A stretch of DNA of 60,000 nt from contig OX485804.1 of the NCBI GenBank assembly GCA_950295325.1, forward strand, positions 9,798,001 through 9,858,000, written 5' to 3'. Positions 32,146 to 43,970 of this stretch are shown in pieces. The position numbers were made by a program, and so were the translations under genes. Below the pieces are notes generated by a model. That model was not told where the DNA came from and ran no database searches. It saw only the letters and a list, made by a program, of their open reading frames with translations. How positions within the stretch are numbered: the first letter of the stretch is position 1; each line of letters opens with the position of its first letter. This stretch comes from Polytrichum commune. Lineage: Eukaryota; Streptophyta; Polytrichopsida; Polytrichales; Polytrichaceae.

Positions 32146-32697
32146 ATTGACATGAACCCCAACAGCCACATTCCTTCTATGGTGTGTATCTCTCCACTCA
32201 ATCATGGAAGTGTGGAAGCGGCTAACTTAGGCAATGTTCACTCAAGAAGAGGTCAAGAAGGCACAGCTAGTAGGGGTGTCAATGATGAGCTTTGTTAAAA
32301 AAATAGGAGGAAAAAATAGGAGGAAAAAAAAAAGAAAAAAAAAAGCTTCATGGGTAAGTAGTATCTCCCTTTGGATGGCAAAAACAAAACTTACTTGTAA
32401 ACAAAGTTGTTTATGGAATCATGCAACATAATGTTACCAAGCCATGGGCATGAGTTTGTGGGTATAAGAGTACCGTCCCATTGCTATTCATCCATGTTTA
32501 CGCGATGTTGTCATAAACCGGATTCAATGTTGAATGTCTTGGGTGGGATGTTGTTGATCACACACACGCCTTGTCGTTGATTATGGGATTGGTAGTCTCA
32601 TCTATGTGAGGAAAGAGGACTCGCCATTGGTAACCATGTAATGTTGTGAAACATGTGTCGTAACATACACGTGTCATGTACATGGCCATGATGTTGG
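32146..32697. other. No gene; A-rich run
   Basis: An (AGGAAAAAA)n-type purine run lies at about 32298-32345. No gene is recognised. Confidence 0.4.
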
Positions 32698-33030
32698 GCA
32701 CTTCCAACTCCACATTCAAACATGGCCATTGGTTCGGTTGAGAATTGTATCATATGATTAGCATTTGTAGGTCACACAAACGAGTCGGTTTTAAGTGTCA
32801 AAATGAAAGTTGATATGTGTAACTTACACAAGGTCAAAGTTAGAATTACTTCGTTGTTTTTAAGTGATCACATGAGTAGGCATGTTTTGACTACAATTTA
32901 TGTACATGTCTGAACACACAGTCCAATCCCATCGTGATGCGATTATCTAGTGTTTGTTCTTAACTACAAGCCTCGCCTTATATTATTTGAACATAGGTGT
33001 CCAATTGAGAATTTTGAACGCGTGGGTAAG
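32698..33030 (+). repeat. F1-family element
   Basis: It starts gggcacttccaactccac and ends near 'cataggtgtccaattgagaa', with the shared terminus intact. Confidence 0.6.
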
Positions 33031-33159
33031 GGACCCATGCCTTACAATGGCTTAGACCCCTCGTGGTATCTTGGAAGATACGTTGATCTCGTTGTGATGT
33101 TCTAGTTAGTAGGTCGAATTGCATGTCACAAGTGAGAGGTAGCATTAAACCTCATGCCT

Positions 33160-33435
33160 ACCTTATTGGGATCATGTGGTTAGTACTTGTGGATCACGTA
33201 AAGTGCCATTCCAAGTTTCCTAATCTAATTTGAGAAGCATAATCCTTAGGAGTTCAAAGTGATCATTTTTTCCCTCCTCATGTAATCATATAGGCCCTCC
33301 TCATTGAACCTAAAACAATGTTTATATTTTAAGCACATAGTCCAATCTCATTGTAACACGTGTCTTTTTTAAGTTGTTTGTTCTTAACAACAAATTTTGA
33401 CATGTATCACTTGAATGCGAGTGTCCGATTGTGGT
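33160..33435 (+). repeat. F1-family element, 5'-shortened
   Basis: Second F1 copy in the same orientation: 'ttagtacttgtggatcac', 'cattgtaacacgtgtctttt', 'cgagtgtccgattg'. Confidence 0.6.
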
Positions 33436-33589
33436 TAAGATTAGGGTCTATAACAAAAATGATAATAATAATAATAACTCCACGACCAAGCAATTGCATT
33501 GGTTGAGGGCCAACTTTAGGACTCGAGGTGTTTACACTATGAACCAAGGTCCAAGATGAGTGAAACGAAGTGGTGCTAATGTAACATCA

Positions 33590-33790
33590 TCGCTTACCCA
33601 CTAGATGTTGACAATCCAAACTCAAGAACACACTCCACCTGACTTGAGAAACCAAACTTCAAACTTAAAGTCTAGTACGGGGAGTCCATTAAGGCGTGGT
33701 TGGGACCCCAATTTTATTGGATCTGGATCCTAATGTAAACCCACTCACGACACCCTAAAAAGAGTGACTAGATAGGTAGGCAAGGCCCAC
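33590..33790 (+). repeat. Direct repeat, copy 1 (partner 34190-34410)
   Basis: Shares 'tccaaactcaagaa', 'cttgagaaaccaaacttcaa', 'ggatcctaatgtaaaccca' and 'agagtgac.' in order with 34190-34410. The family ends are unknown. Confidence 0.65.
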
Positions 33791-33842
33791 ATTAAGTTAA
33801 TTATACATTACCATGCCGGTGAAGGCCTCCGAGACCTGACAC

Positions 33843-34070
33843 CACTACACCGTTTATGGTATTTAGTGTCACTTGATATTCACAATTTACACAATGCTAT
33901 CACTATTTATGTAGGATGTAATATTTTATGAAGAAGAGTCATTTATGTTCTATAGTATACGAACAACATGTATAACCTTTGAAAGTAAGAATTTGAATCT
34001 ATGATAAGAAGTTAATTTTGTTGTGTAACTCCGAATAGTAAGTGACACTAAAAACCATAAATGGTGCACC
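33843..34070 (+). mobile_element. Family C MITE-like TIR element
   Basis: The most typical ends of the family: CACTACACCGTTTATGGTAT at the left, 'accataaatggtgcacc' at the right, with 'tttagtgtcacttg' and 'agtaagtgacactaaa' inside. Confidence 0.75.
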
Positions 34071-34189
34071 TTGGAAGACATGCACGTTGGCCTTGTTGTG
34101 GTGCCATTCATAAGTAGACATGGATTGCATGGTCACTATTGAGGGGTGACATTGAAGTCATCCACCACCTCACCCCTACCTTATTTGCA

Positions 34190-34410
34190 TAGTGAGATAT
34201 CCAATTCATTTGGTATTGCATACCAAATCTCGCGAGTCCAAACTCAAGAAAATATTGCACGCAACTTGAGAAAACCAACTTCAAACTTAGGTCCAATATG
34301 GAAAGGTTTATTAGGGCGTTGTTTGGGACTTCGACTTCCTTGGACCCGGATCCTAATGTGAACCCATTGACAATGCCCAAAGAAGAGTAACCCACACAAG
34401 TGGGCAAGGT
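34190..34410 (+). repeat. Direct repeat, copy 2 (partner 33590-33790)
   Basis: Second copy of the repeat. Together with the family C element between them, the two copies make a ~600-bp repeat-element-repeat arrangement. Confidence 0.65.
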
Positions 34411-34424
34411 CTACAACAAAGTAC

Positions 34425-34674
34425 ACCATTCACATTATTCAACGCCACTTACTATTCGAAATTACTTTGTGCTAAAGACTTTTTACTACGAATCTTGCTT
34501 CTTCTTCTTTTTTATTTATTTTTACCAACAACGGTCGAATGGGTTGTTTAGACACTCCATACATAACAACAACATTCTCACTCGGTAACAAGTCACGTTA
34601 CCAGTAGAGATCTTACATCAACATGTAACTATGAATGGTGAGTGACAACTACATAGCATCAACAACGGTGTAGT
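34425..34674 (+). mobile_element. Family C MITE-like TIR element, source of the adjacent array
   Basis: The left arm 'gccacttactattcgaaatt' pairs with the right arm 'aactatgaatggtgagtgac'. It ends 'acaacggtgtagtg'. Its right half (from 34522) is the first unit of the tandem array that follows. Confidence 0.7.
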
Positions 34675-35316
34675 GTGTTTGGGGGAGCATTGGGCGGGGT
34701 AGTATAATAATAAGACGTTTACATTATGCCTTTCCCGTGCCGAGATGAAGACCTCAACCTTGGGGGAATACAAGACACATGTTTACCAACAACGGTGGAA
34801 TGGGTTGTTTAGACACTCCATACATAACAACAACATCCTCACTCGGTAACAAGTCGCGTTACCAGTAGAAATGTTACAGCAACATGTAACTCCGAATGGT
34901 AAGTGACCACTAAATAGCATCAGCAACGGTGTAGTGTGTGTGTTGGGGGAGCATTGGGTGGGGTAGTATAATAATAATAAGACATTTACATTATGCCTTT
35001 CCCGTGCCGAGGTGACGACCTCGACCTTGGGGGAATACGAGACACATGTTTACCAACAACAGTCGAATGGGTTGTTTAGATACTCCATACATAACAACAA
35101 CATCCTCACTTGGTAACAAGTCGCGTTACCAGTAGAAATGCTACATCAACATGTAACTCCGAATGGTAAGTGACAACTAAATAGCATCAGCAACGGTGTA
35201 GTGTGTGTTGGGGGAGCATTGGGTGGGGTAGTATAATAATAATAAGACATTTACATTATGCCTTTCCCGTGCCGAGGTGACGACCTCGACCTTGGGGGAA
35301 TACGAGACACATGTTG
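34522..35316 (+). repeat. Three-copy tandem array, 261-267-bp unit, half MITE
   Basis: 'ttaccaacaac.gt.gaatgg' recurs at 34522, 34783 and 35050. Each unit has the right half of a family C element (~150 bp) plus ~110 bp of flanking DNA ('gggggagcattgggtgggg', 'atgcctttcccgtgccgag', 'cttgggggaatacgagac'). Unit 1 is one AAT shorter in the 'ataataat' tract. Confidence 0.93.
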
Positions 35317-35399
35317 ACCTTGTTGTGATGGAAGTCGGCCCGAATTGCATGGTCACAATTGAGAGGTGGCATCGAAAGTCCATCCACCACCTCACACCC

Positions 35400-35900
35400 C
35401 ACCTACCTACCTACCTTATTGGCATGGCGAGCGAGGGAAGGAGGGAGAGGGCAAGAGAGCATCAACATGGGCTCTCTCTCTCTCTCTTTCCGTGATCCAA
35501 CAACAAGGAAAAGGGAGGGAAATTCAAGGGAAAGGGCGGGAGAGCATGGGAGTGGCCGGCCATTACAAAATTGCCTCCAATTTGGCTATGGTGGGGGCCG
35601 TAGAGTGGTGGCTAGCTAGCTGTTGCACATGCTCTTTTCATTTCACTCCCAACGTCCAATATGCCTATCTTAAGTAGAGAAAGGATGGTGGCGAGGCCCC
35701 GGCCAATCGGGGGGCGCCATGTGTACTATTCAAAGGACCCTGCATGAAATATATCATATACGTTTCTTTTGTAGCTGGCATGACCCACCCGTGAAGGCTA
35801 GGGAATGGAAAACGGGCGGGCGGGCGGGCGGGCGGGCGGGCGGGCAGACTCCACTTGATGTTTTTTTTCGACCCTTGCGGTAAAAGGCTTGAGGCTCGAG
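35400..35900. other. GC-rich island, no gene recognised
   Basis: The island contains a (CT)8 run (35472-35487), G/A-rich purine tracts and (CGGG)8. All frames through it are low-complexity. It could be a promoter of a gene that I cannot see, or an insertion of different origin. Confidence 0.3.
35813..35845 (+). repeat. (CGGG)8 tract, G-quadruplex candidate
   Basis: Eight GGG runs separated by single C. Four or more GGG tracts with 1-base loops meet the usual G-quadruplex rule on the plus strand. Confidence 0.9.
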
Positions 35901-36659
35901 AGGGCACTTAGTTATGGCTAGGGTTTGGATGGTTACATTTGTGGATGGTTTGATTATGGAGGTGGCATTCGATAGATGGATAGAGAGACCCGACTCGGTT
36001 TAGTGGGTCAAGTTGGAATGAATTGGCCCCTTGATCTTATAGGTGTTTTGTTGATATGGGGTAACTCTTTCATCCATCATAGACGACTGTACATAGACGT
36101 TCCATGATACCCAAGTTTATATTTTATCCCTATGTGTATGGTGGAGTAGGTGTGCCATGTATCGTTGTGTGATTGATTGGACCCTTCTTATAAATGACAC
36201 GGAAATTGAGCTTTCAATATAGACTTGCCTAAGCAAACATCATGTATAGTACTGACACTTCGTATTCAAAGTCGCGTAGTGATACATACATACATGCATG
36301 CACAAGTAAAATATGTCATGTTCTAGGATGTTCAATTTGTGTTTTGTTTGTGAAAAAACCGAAATATATAGCCCATGTACGTCTATGTAAAAAAGTGTGT
36401 CCCCACGTTTGTCTTCAACAATCATGTGTTGTTTGGAAAGGTGCACCATTGATTCGTGGGAGTTTTGTTGCTCCCTTAAACTCGTATTCAATGCAAATTC
36501 ATGGAGTGGTCTTGTATGCCTTGGATACCATGCGAAAGCAAAGGTTCTCCTCCTAAGTAGATGACACGGCTGGTGATGCAAATTGAGTCAAATCATCCCC
36601 ATCGTCAAGTTGGTTACAGTACATAGTTATTTTCACTATACATATGATTTAGTGTGGTC
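35901..36659. other. No gene supported
   Basis: Overlapping frames at 36240-36581 on both strands are open but show no domain and no codon-use signal that I can judge. Confidence 0.35.
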
Positions 36660-36960
36660 CACACCATTCACCTTTGACCCACACAAATGAATTTGTAGTC
36701 ACTAGGTGACAACCTAGCACATGCCAAGGGCCATTTGATGCTACATGACCATTTTGGCATGAAGGTCACCTCAGTGACATGTCAATCTCAATGCCACATT
36801 CACAACCAACATACGAGTCCTTGGCAATCATCTCGTGCCGGTGGGAGAAAAATTTGTAAATCTAACATAGTGGTAGATTTGTATATATTCCAGTGGTGTA
36901 GGACAATTCCTATGTGACGTTAACCAAGCGCCCTGGACTCATATGCATGTAGTGATTCAA
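36660..36960 (+). repeat. Diverged dispersed repeat
   Basis: The first part pairs with 17860-17970 and the second with 16855-16975, in reverse order to that locus, so two separate small repeats are adjacent here. Confidence 0.4.
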
Positions 36961-37084
36961 CCTAACATATAGTAGCATGGTGCCATTGTTCATGCAATCT
37001 ACCTTAACGACAATGAGTCACCCCTTAGCAGCAACTTGAATTCCCAAAAAAGTCCGTCAATCTAAGATAGATAACCCGTATTCA

Positions 37085-37445
37085 GTTACTTTTTCTTAGT
37101 AAAACACCTAAACGCGCGTCCCATGTATGTGGTTTGGTTAGACTCCCATAACTGATATCGATAAGACGTGTGTTTAGAAGAGATTGCATTGTGTGTCCAA
37201 AATATGATATAACCATTCTAACCTCAATGGTCAACATAATCAGGGTATCCTATAAGACCATTTAATGAACACGAAGATCTTCACTTTGTAAATGAACAAT
37301 ATATTCACGTATTTATTAGGAAAGGGGCAGTGACGGCCTCGATTTGGGATTTGCTAACCATCTCGCACTAATTGCTTGTTCCATATCCGAGGAGAAGTGG
37401 GCTCGGGCAGCCCGAGAAAACGCAACCATTTAAGACCCGTCGACA
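37085..37445 (+). repeat. F3-family element
   Basis: Carries 'gtatgtggtttggttagac', 'gaccatttaatgaacacg' and 'gaggagaagtgggctcggg'. Confidence 0.6.
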
Positions 37446-37929
37446 TTACTATGATACACTTTGGAGATATACATACACGAGTTGATTATGATGACCCTAT
37501 TTGGATGGAGATGGATGAGGATGTAGATTAATGCCTTATCATTGCTTTAGCCATCCACTGCTTGTCTTCTTGTTCTTCTTTTGTCTTGGCGGGAAATGTG
37601 TGGGGACATGGCATCATGGCTAGCAATATAGGATTGACAAGTTCCCACCCTACTACTACTACCTTCTTCATGCTAGGGCCACACTAATATCGCCACAATG
37701 ATAGGTACTCACGCCGGGATGTAAAAAAGATCGGGGCCAAATATGCGGTGAAACAAAGCGCATCATGGTTGGATAGAATACTCACATTCCATCGAACCCG
37801 TTTCCCAAGTGAATATTTTATATTCGTGGAGATAGACAAAAGGTAGTGTATTCACCGGACCTTGGACTTGACTTGTGGAGCAAACCTCCACGTTCGCGGT
37901 GAGAGGGAGCTTTTCATATACAAGCGCAC

Positions 37930-37974
37930 CATTCATTCATTCATTCATTCATTCATTCATCCATCCATCCATCC
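37930..37974 (+). repeat. (CATT)n-(CCAT)n compound microsatellite
   Basis: About seven CATT units passing into four CATC units. Confidence 0.9.
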
Positions 37975-38069
37975 AACACGGTCCGGGGTTAATTTGGTAT
38001 CGGAATAAGCCTAGGAGACCCCAATTTGAGCTAGTTGAAGTAATTTGAGGTGTATCAACCACAAGTTAT

Positions 38070-38882
38070 AGAGGTTTGGTTTTCATGTGGGATGGACAAA
38101 CATGTGTGTTCATGTGTGGCAATCTCTTCTTGTCCACTAGGAACATCACTAGCAGCTCTACAGAAGGGGCAAGGGTGCAGATTAGGTCGATTTGCCATTT
38201 GTGGATGAATTGTATCAAAATTATCATCTTACATGTCGTACACCCATACTTACACAATCCACCCTATGAAAGAATGGAAGTATTCTTACTTTGAAGCTTG
38301 ATAAAAACATGATCAAAACAAGGGGAATTGTGTGTCCCATTCACATTGGTGTAAGAAAAAAATTGACGTTAGTTTTATTTTATTTACCTGTACTTACACT
38401 GCGACTTCAAATACTATGTAGCTTATCGAAGTTGTGAACATAGACCAATCAATTGCATTTCCCTTGCATTACATTTTATACAACATTTTTATTGTTGCGT
38501 GTGGCTATTCAATGGGCCAAGGATACACAAAGCATGATTGTATTCCGTATTTTGAACTTCACCAAAGCATGTGACAAAGTAGCTTAGATTTTTTCTTTCC
38601 CGAGGTTATGTTTGAGTTGGCAATTTGGCCATGTTTGTAGAGATGGCGAAGTTGCTTTCCTAGAGTGCAAACGCAATGGTGATTATGGTTAACATGCATC
38701 TACATCGACAAGATTTCTTGCTTGCCCCTTCTATGTGCATAATGGTGGTGGATGGCTTAACCAAGCCATCAAGGTTGTTGTCTACATGGGCCTTGTATAG
38801 GGTATCTCTCTTATGGATCCTTGTGCTCAACATATGACTTCCCAAGATGCGGGCAACACCTCGTTCTCTATTAAAGCCAACA
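38070..38882 (+). pseudogene. Decayed LINE: reverse transcriptase relic
   Basis: At 38551-38690 one frame reads LNFTKACDKVA then a stop, matching the plant LINE RT block L-D-F-x-K-A-F-D-K-V. A shift to the next frame gives FLLAPSMCIMVVDGLTKPS (about 38715-38772), the counterpart of the G-C-P-L-A-P-Y-L-F block. Back in the first frame, GISLMDPCAQHMTSQDAGNT (about 38799-38858) then SFSIKA lines up with the Y-A-D-D catalytic block, here changed to D-A-G-N. The catalytic residues are therefore lost, with frameshifts and stops. A possible endonuclease remnant (HPYLHNPPYERMEVF, about 38230-38284) lies upstream. The distance between them is far shorter than in an intact LINE, so internal sequence is missing. 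Confidence 0.68.
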
Positions 38883-41800
38883 AGTCGTACATGCACAACT
38901 ATTGAAAATATTGCATAAAAGTAAATGTGTACTTGGTATGGAGATTCATTAAAACTAATGTGTTGCTTGTTTATGTATAGTGTTTGATTCTTGTTTGAGC
39001 ACGGAGTCGTTAAGAAGATCTAGACTTTTCGTAAAAATTATTTTTAGTAGAAATTCGAGTCAATGGCGATGACCAAAGATAGTTGGAACGACTACAAATT
39101 GTATGAAGAACTTGGAGTTCTCATCATTGTCAATCTAGAGAGCACCGTGCCTACCATGTTATGTAAGTGTATTGTCTTAGTTTGTATGGACCACATGACA
39201 CTAGTCTTCAAGTGTTGTTGAACCCTATCGTCTGTAGAAGCCTATGATACAATGGTGTTTCTTACCGCAATTTCATATTCAAGGAGGAACTTAGGTGTGG
39301 ACACACACAACCACAACTTGGACATCTCTTCATTTCTTGCATTACAGAGACCCTTCCACCTTGGAGCACGTCCTCCATTGTAGTATGTGGTGGAGAAATT
39401 GCTTCATTGGTGATGCCTTGCAACAACATGCCACATAATTTGACAACTTACCAATGCAAGGCTTGTCACTAGTGCACGTACATAGGACAACTTGAGACAA
39501 AAATTCATGGAGTGGCATGTGGCTCATAGGTTGTTCAAATTTTTGGGAAAGATTAATGCAATGCATCAGTCCTTTCGAATATATACTCTACATGGTATTC
39601 AAATCAATACCAAGCATAGGAGAAAATATATGTGATCAACAATGGGTTGGGGTATTTTGGAATTCGATCTACACCATGCCAATTTAAGTGTTTTGAGTTA
39701 TAAGGAATTTCGCCCTACAAAGGGGCATGCTTTCATGATTTCGAGGTCACGAATAATTTTTTGGTTGATGTGGCCTCTCACTCTTTGATACCTTTGATGG
39801 TGACCATCCCCTTTAGAAACAAGCTGGTGACTCTCTACATGCATATTTGCTTGCTCCAATGTGGATTGACATAGTGGTCAAGGGACCAAAGCAATTTCAT
39901 ATGCAAAAATTAACATGAAACTCAATTGAACGAGACTTTAGAAAATCCTCTTAGGAAAAGTCTCGAAGCTTTAGCTTTATTTATTCTTTGGCTCACAAGT
40001 CAAATCTTGAGTGCAAAATGTTGAATGGTAGTGGCATGGTGGTCATTGGCAACATTTATATATCTCTGTTGAATGCGTGCCTTCAAGCTATTGGCGGATT
40101 ATTTCTTTTTGACTAGTTTTTAAACAAATCATGCTACTTGGAGTACATGGGAGGTTGGACTCATGTTCACATGTTCTATCCATGTTCACTTGCTCAAGGG
40201 TTTCAAAGATGGGCTACAATGTCATGTGCATGTTGCAACATGACCCTACAAAGCAAGGCAAGTGGTGGACCTTCTTGAAGGATGAATGTTTGTTGGACAT
40301 AGAAGTCCTAGGGAGCTTTAAGACCTTCAAGTTCATTTTGATGTTGATTACGAGCTTTGTTCCTTGGATATTTAGAATGAAAGAAATACGTTGGTCTTAT
40401 GAAAAATGAATGATTGAATAGGAAGTTATACGCTATATGATTGAATAGGTTGGTTGTTGTGGTCGAGTGCCATGGGACGAGATGCTCAAACCTTAAGAGC
40501 ATGTGCCAAACATGCCGCACCCATGGTTCTTTGATAAATCTAATAGTTTGTGGGGTGCTAAGCAAATCCTTTATAGTAAAGTGGATTTGAGAGGTGTGGA
40601 AGCCCCCCCCCCTCCCGCACACGCCTATGGGGATATTCTTGGAGTTTTAAATTGTGCATGAGTCTTCTAAGTTATGCACCTCCAAGATCAATGATTTCAA
40701 GAGTTCCTTTAATGCAACATCCTTGCACACATAGTGTCAATTTAGGCATTAAACACAGAGCATATTTTTCTACATCTAACGCACCAAATATGCCAAAGAA
40801 TGACTCTCATGAGCATGTCCCAACTAAATTGAATACACTATGTGCTAGCACACAAGTACTACATGTGTTTGTGCACGATTGATGGTAGCTCCTTTTCAAG
40901 AAATTATTTATACATTTTGACAACCTATGTCAAGGGCGGGTGGGCGCTGACGCAACCACAGTTCCAAAGCTTCAAAACAACCCGCCATCAACATAGTCAT
41001 GTTGAGCAAATAGTTTGGGGATGGTAAATTATTTCATAAGCATGGGTGCAACCAGAGTAGACAACAAGGGGTTCAAACTAGTGCCAATACATTTGCCGAA
41101 GCTCCTATGAACGTCTCGTAGACCCTTCAAACCTTCTTATGGACTTCATAATCCATCCATTTAAATATAAAAATGAACCAACGCACACTAAATACCATGT
41201 TTGGTTTTAGGGTTAGTATTTCTCACCTCTTTGAGCAACTGGGTCTTATCCATGTAACCCTCTAAATTTATCAAGGTTTCTCAACCGACCATTGGATTGG
41301 AATGATTATTTCGCCATGCTAGAATTGAGAGGAAGGTAATGAGGCTTAAGTTATGTGGCCCCTACTTACATGACCCAAAACATTCTCGCAGGGGCTAAGT
41401 TATCCCATGTGCACCTAGCCCCCGCCTTGGTGAGTGGGCCGCCTGGTATTGCCAAACTAAGTAGGCATGTAGTGTTTAGGTTTTGGGAAGTGCTAAAAAG
41501 AAATCTATATCCATGGATGTCTTACATTATCTTCTTTTTTATAATTTTGACATAACTCTTGTTGTGAACATGAATTTCTTGTTGAAATATATACAATATG
41601 TACATAATTATTATTTCATCTTTGCTATAACCAAATCAGTAACAAAGTGTTAAGAACCAAATTGGTTGACATTCACTTATCCTTGTAGCTCCCTACAAAA
41701 AGTAAGCACGTAACTAAAAGTTGTTGGTAAGAAAAAAACATGTGCTCAAGGAATATACAAGCTTGTGACGATATTAAAATATTGGCCATGATTCAAAAGG

Positions 41801-42224
41801 TAGATAAATTGGTTTTATTATTTAGAAACTTTCATGTATATCATATCGCTCTATCATTCAAGTGGGTTAATTGTTGGTCCCTTGTAATTCAAACTCGCTC
41901 GTAGGTGGCTCTTGATCAAGTTTTAATTGGACAAACCTCTCTCACATATTGTTGTAATCTCCTCTTTGCCACCACTTCTTTTAAACACATGAAACATGTA
42001 TTTAGTGCAAGATGATTAGAAAATCCTAATCATGCTCAAAGCCATTATAGCCCCCCCCCCCTTTTATGGCAACTATTGCATCTTTGAGTCATTAACAATT
42101 TTTGAAGACACTTGCAATCTTTGTTCATCGATCACATGTCTTTTGGTGTCCATTCTTAGAATCCCACCCAACCATTCACCACTCACATTTAAGAATGAAA
42201 ATGTTATTTTGTTGTACATTTCTT
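38883..42224. other. No gene; may include more LINE debris
   Basis: The part to about 40.4 kb has several short frames that might be the post-RT region of the same LINE, but I cannot align any with confidence. Homopolymer C-runs lie at about 40602-40614 and 42050-42061. The rest is featureless AT-rich DNA. Confidence 0.3.
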
Positions 42225-42560
42225 AATGAAATGCCCATGTTTGATTGGTGTGTGGTGAATCAATGAGGATCCAAAAAGAAATACCAAAAGACTGAATGTG
42301 GGGAATATCCGGGAATACTACATGGAATATTGTCAATCCCACATAACATTGTTATGGATCTGAATAATGTTATGAATTGGAAGGACTTGTGTAGTCAATT
42401 AAGGAAATCAAAACCAAATAGAGGGAGGTCCGATATTCAATCCAAGATTTGTCGATGCTTCATGGTTGGTATGCCAATGCAACAAAATATTTGTAGTGCA
42501 AATCTAATCGGTAGAAGTTGAAGAACATGAGAAACAAACTGAATAGCACCCACATACTTT
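42225..42560 (+). repeat. F2-family element
   Basis: 'tttgattggtgtgtggtgaa' opens it, 'gggaggtccgatattcaatc' lies in the middle, and 'tctaatcggtagaagttgaa' closes it. Confidence 0.6.
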
Positions 42561-42927
42561 AAGTGCCCGTTTAAGATTAGACACCAAATTAGGCAGATAA
42601 TGGCATCAAACAAATCCAAAAATAGTAAAGGACACATGGACAGGTTGGGACAAAAAATAACTGATTTTGGGACTAAGTTTTTTTTTTGAAGATATGGTTT
42701 TTTTTTTAAAAAAAAACTTTGATTGTAAAATTGTTTTAAAATTTTAAGTTTTGGGACCATTGTTGACAATTAGTTTGTGTTGATTGAACATTCGGGCACG
42801 GCTTGCAAAAAAATGTTTGTGTGTAACTAGCCTAGCTTACTAACTAGTAAATGTCTATTAGTGTTTCACTCTTAGGTTAATAGAAAAGAGCATCAGGGAG
42901 CCTCAATAAGCCAATGATTAGCAAATA
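42561..42927. other. No gene; T/A homopolymer runs
   Basis: T and A runs at about 42678-42716 face each other and can fold back. Nothing else is seen. Confidence 0.4.
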
Positions 42928-42930
42928 TAA

Positions 42931-43323
42931 GGGCCGGTTTACACTACGGTGGAGAAGTCCACGGTCATGAAAAAAGGGGCGTTTCTCAATTGTGATTGGT
43001 CGAAAATGCAACTCTTGACCGGTGGGTGTTTACACAAGGTGAAGAAAACAATGATGGTGAACTTTTCTCATGGATGATAAAATGACATGGCCGCCTACAT
43101 GGCGGCACTTTTTGGAGTTGGGCTTCTCCGGAGGAGGAGTTTCTTGTCCGGCCTCTTGAGGCCGGACAAGAAACTCCTCCTCCGGAGACGCCCAACTCAA
43201 TAACAATATTTTATTGCCTTTAATTCTTCTCCGGCACATCCACCATTTGCCTCATATAACCATGTCTTGGCCAAGCATTCTTGACCGACCGGAGGCCTTC
43301 TCCACCGTAGTGTAAACCGGCCC
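42931..43323 (+). mobile_element. PIF/Harbinger-like MITE, 393 bp, with internal palindrome
   Basis: Perfect termini GGGCCGGTTTACACTACGG and the complement CCGTAGTGTAAACCGGCCC are flanked by TAA (42928-42930, 43324-43326). The TIR extends ~27 bp. It carries no transposase. A second element of the same terminal family starts 106 bp downstream. The near-perfect ends indicate a young insertion. Confidence 0.92.
43115..43198. repeat. 84-bp near-perfect palindrome
   Basis: The arms 43115-43155 and 43158-43198 are complementary at 40 of 41 positions around a 2-base TT centre; the arm begins GAGTTGGGC and reaches CCGGCCTC at the centre. It can form a cruciform in DNA or a long stem in RNA. Confidence 0.95.
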
Positions 43324-43429
43324 TAAGCATTCCCTTTACGTCCATGCCTTGTGTTTAGAGCCCACCATTTGGCAAAGAATGCTCAAATACGGTAAGGTGA
43401 CTTACTTTCCGATATGAACAATGGGGTAA

Positions 43430-43967
43430 GGGCCGGTTTACACCATGGACCATGAAGTCAGACCATGGAAGATGGCCTTATCCCATGGTATAATTTTTTT
43501 TTAAATCATTTTACAAAGTTTTTGGGTCCCTCACTAGGTGTAAACCGAATGTGAACCCATGGGAATGATCATGCACCAAAAAAACGATTGTGTTGATTTT
43601 TTCAATATATGTCCAAAAAAGGCAGTTTTGAAAAAAAAAATCAAATTTTGTCTTCTCTCGTCTTCATCTTCTCTTCCCCAAGAAAAGAATTGTTAAATTT
43701 TTATTATAACAATATTTCTCTGCCATGGGCCGTTGCTTTTTTTTCTACCAGAGCACCTTTTTGCCTCTCCCATCACAAACCATGTTGGACCATGTTAGTG
43801 GATAATATAGGCCTTAAAATATGCATTTTGGAGACCTCGAACTCCATGGTCACTTTGACATTTTTTCCTTGGTGTAAACCAAAGTGGTCCCAAGATGAGC
43901 TCAACAACCAATCACAAATTTTACAGAGCCTTGAAGCGACTTCATAGTCCATGGTGTAAACAAGCCC
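43430..43967 (+). mobile_element. PIF/Harbinger-like MITE, 538 bp
   Basis: Ends GGGCCGGTTTACACCATGG and, as complement of the right end, GGGCTTGTTTACACCATGG, flanked by TAA at 43427-43429 and 43968-43970. The interior shares little with the 393-bp neighbour, so they are sisters by termini only. Subterminal 'ccatgg' boxes repeat several times. Confidence 0.88.
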
Positions 43968-43970
43968 TAA

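Noticed and set aside
34108-34407. 99-codon minus-strand frame
   Set aside because: It lies within a repeat also present at 33590-33790, where the frame is not kept.
36240-36581. Overlapping >100-codon frames on both strands
   Set aside because: No domain, no splice context, and simultaneous opening of both strands indicates chance.
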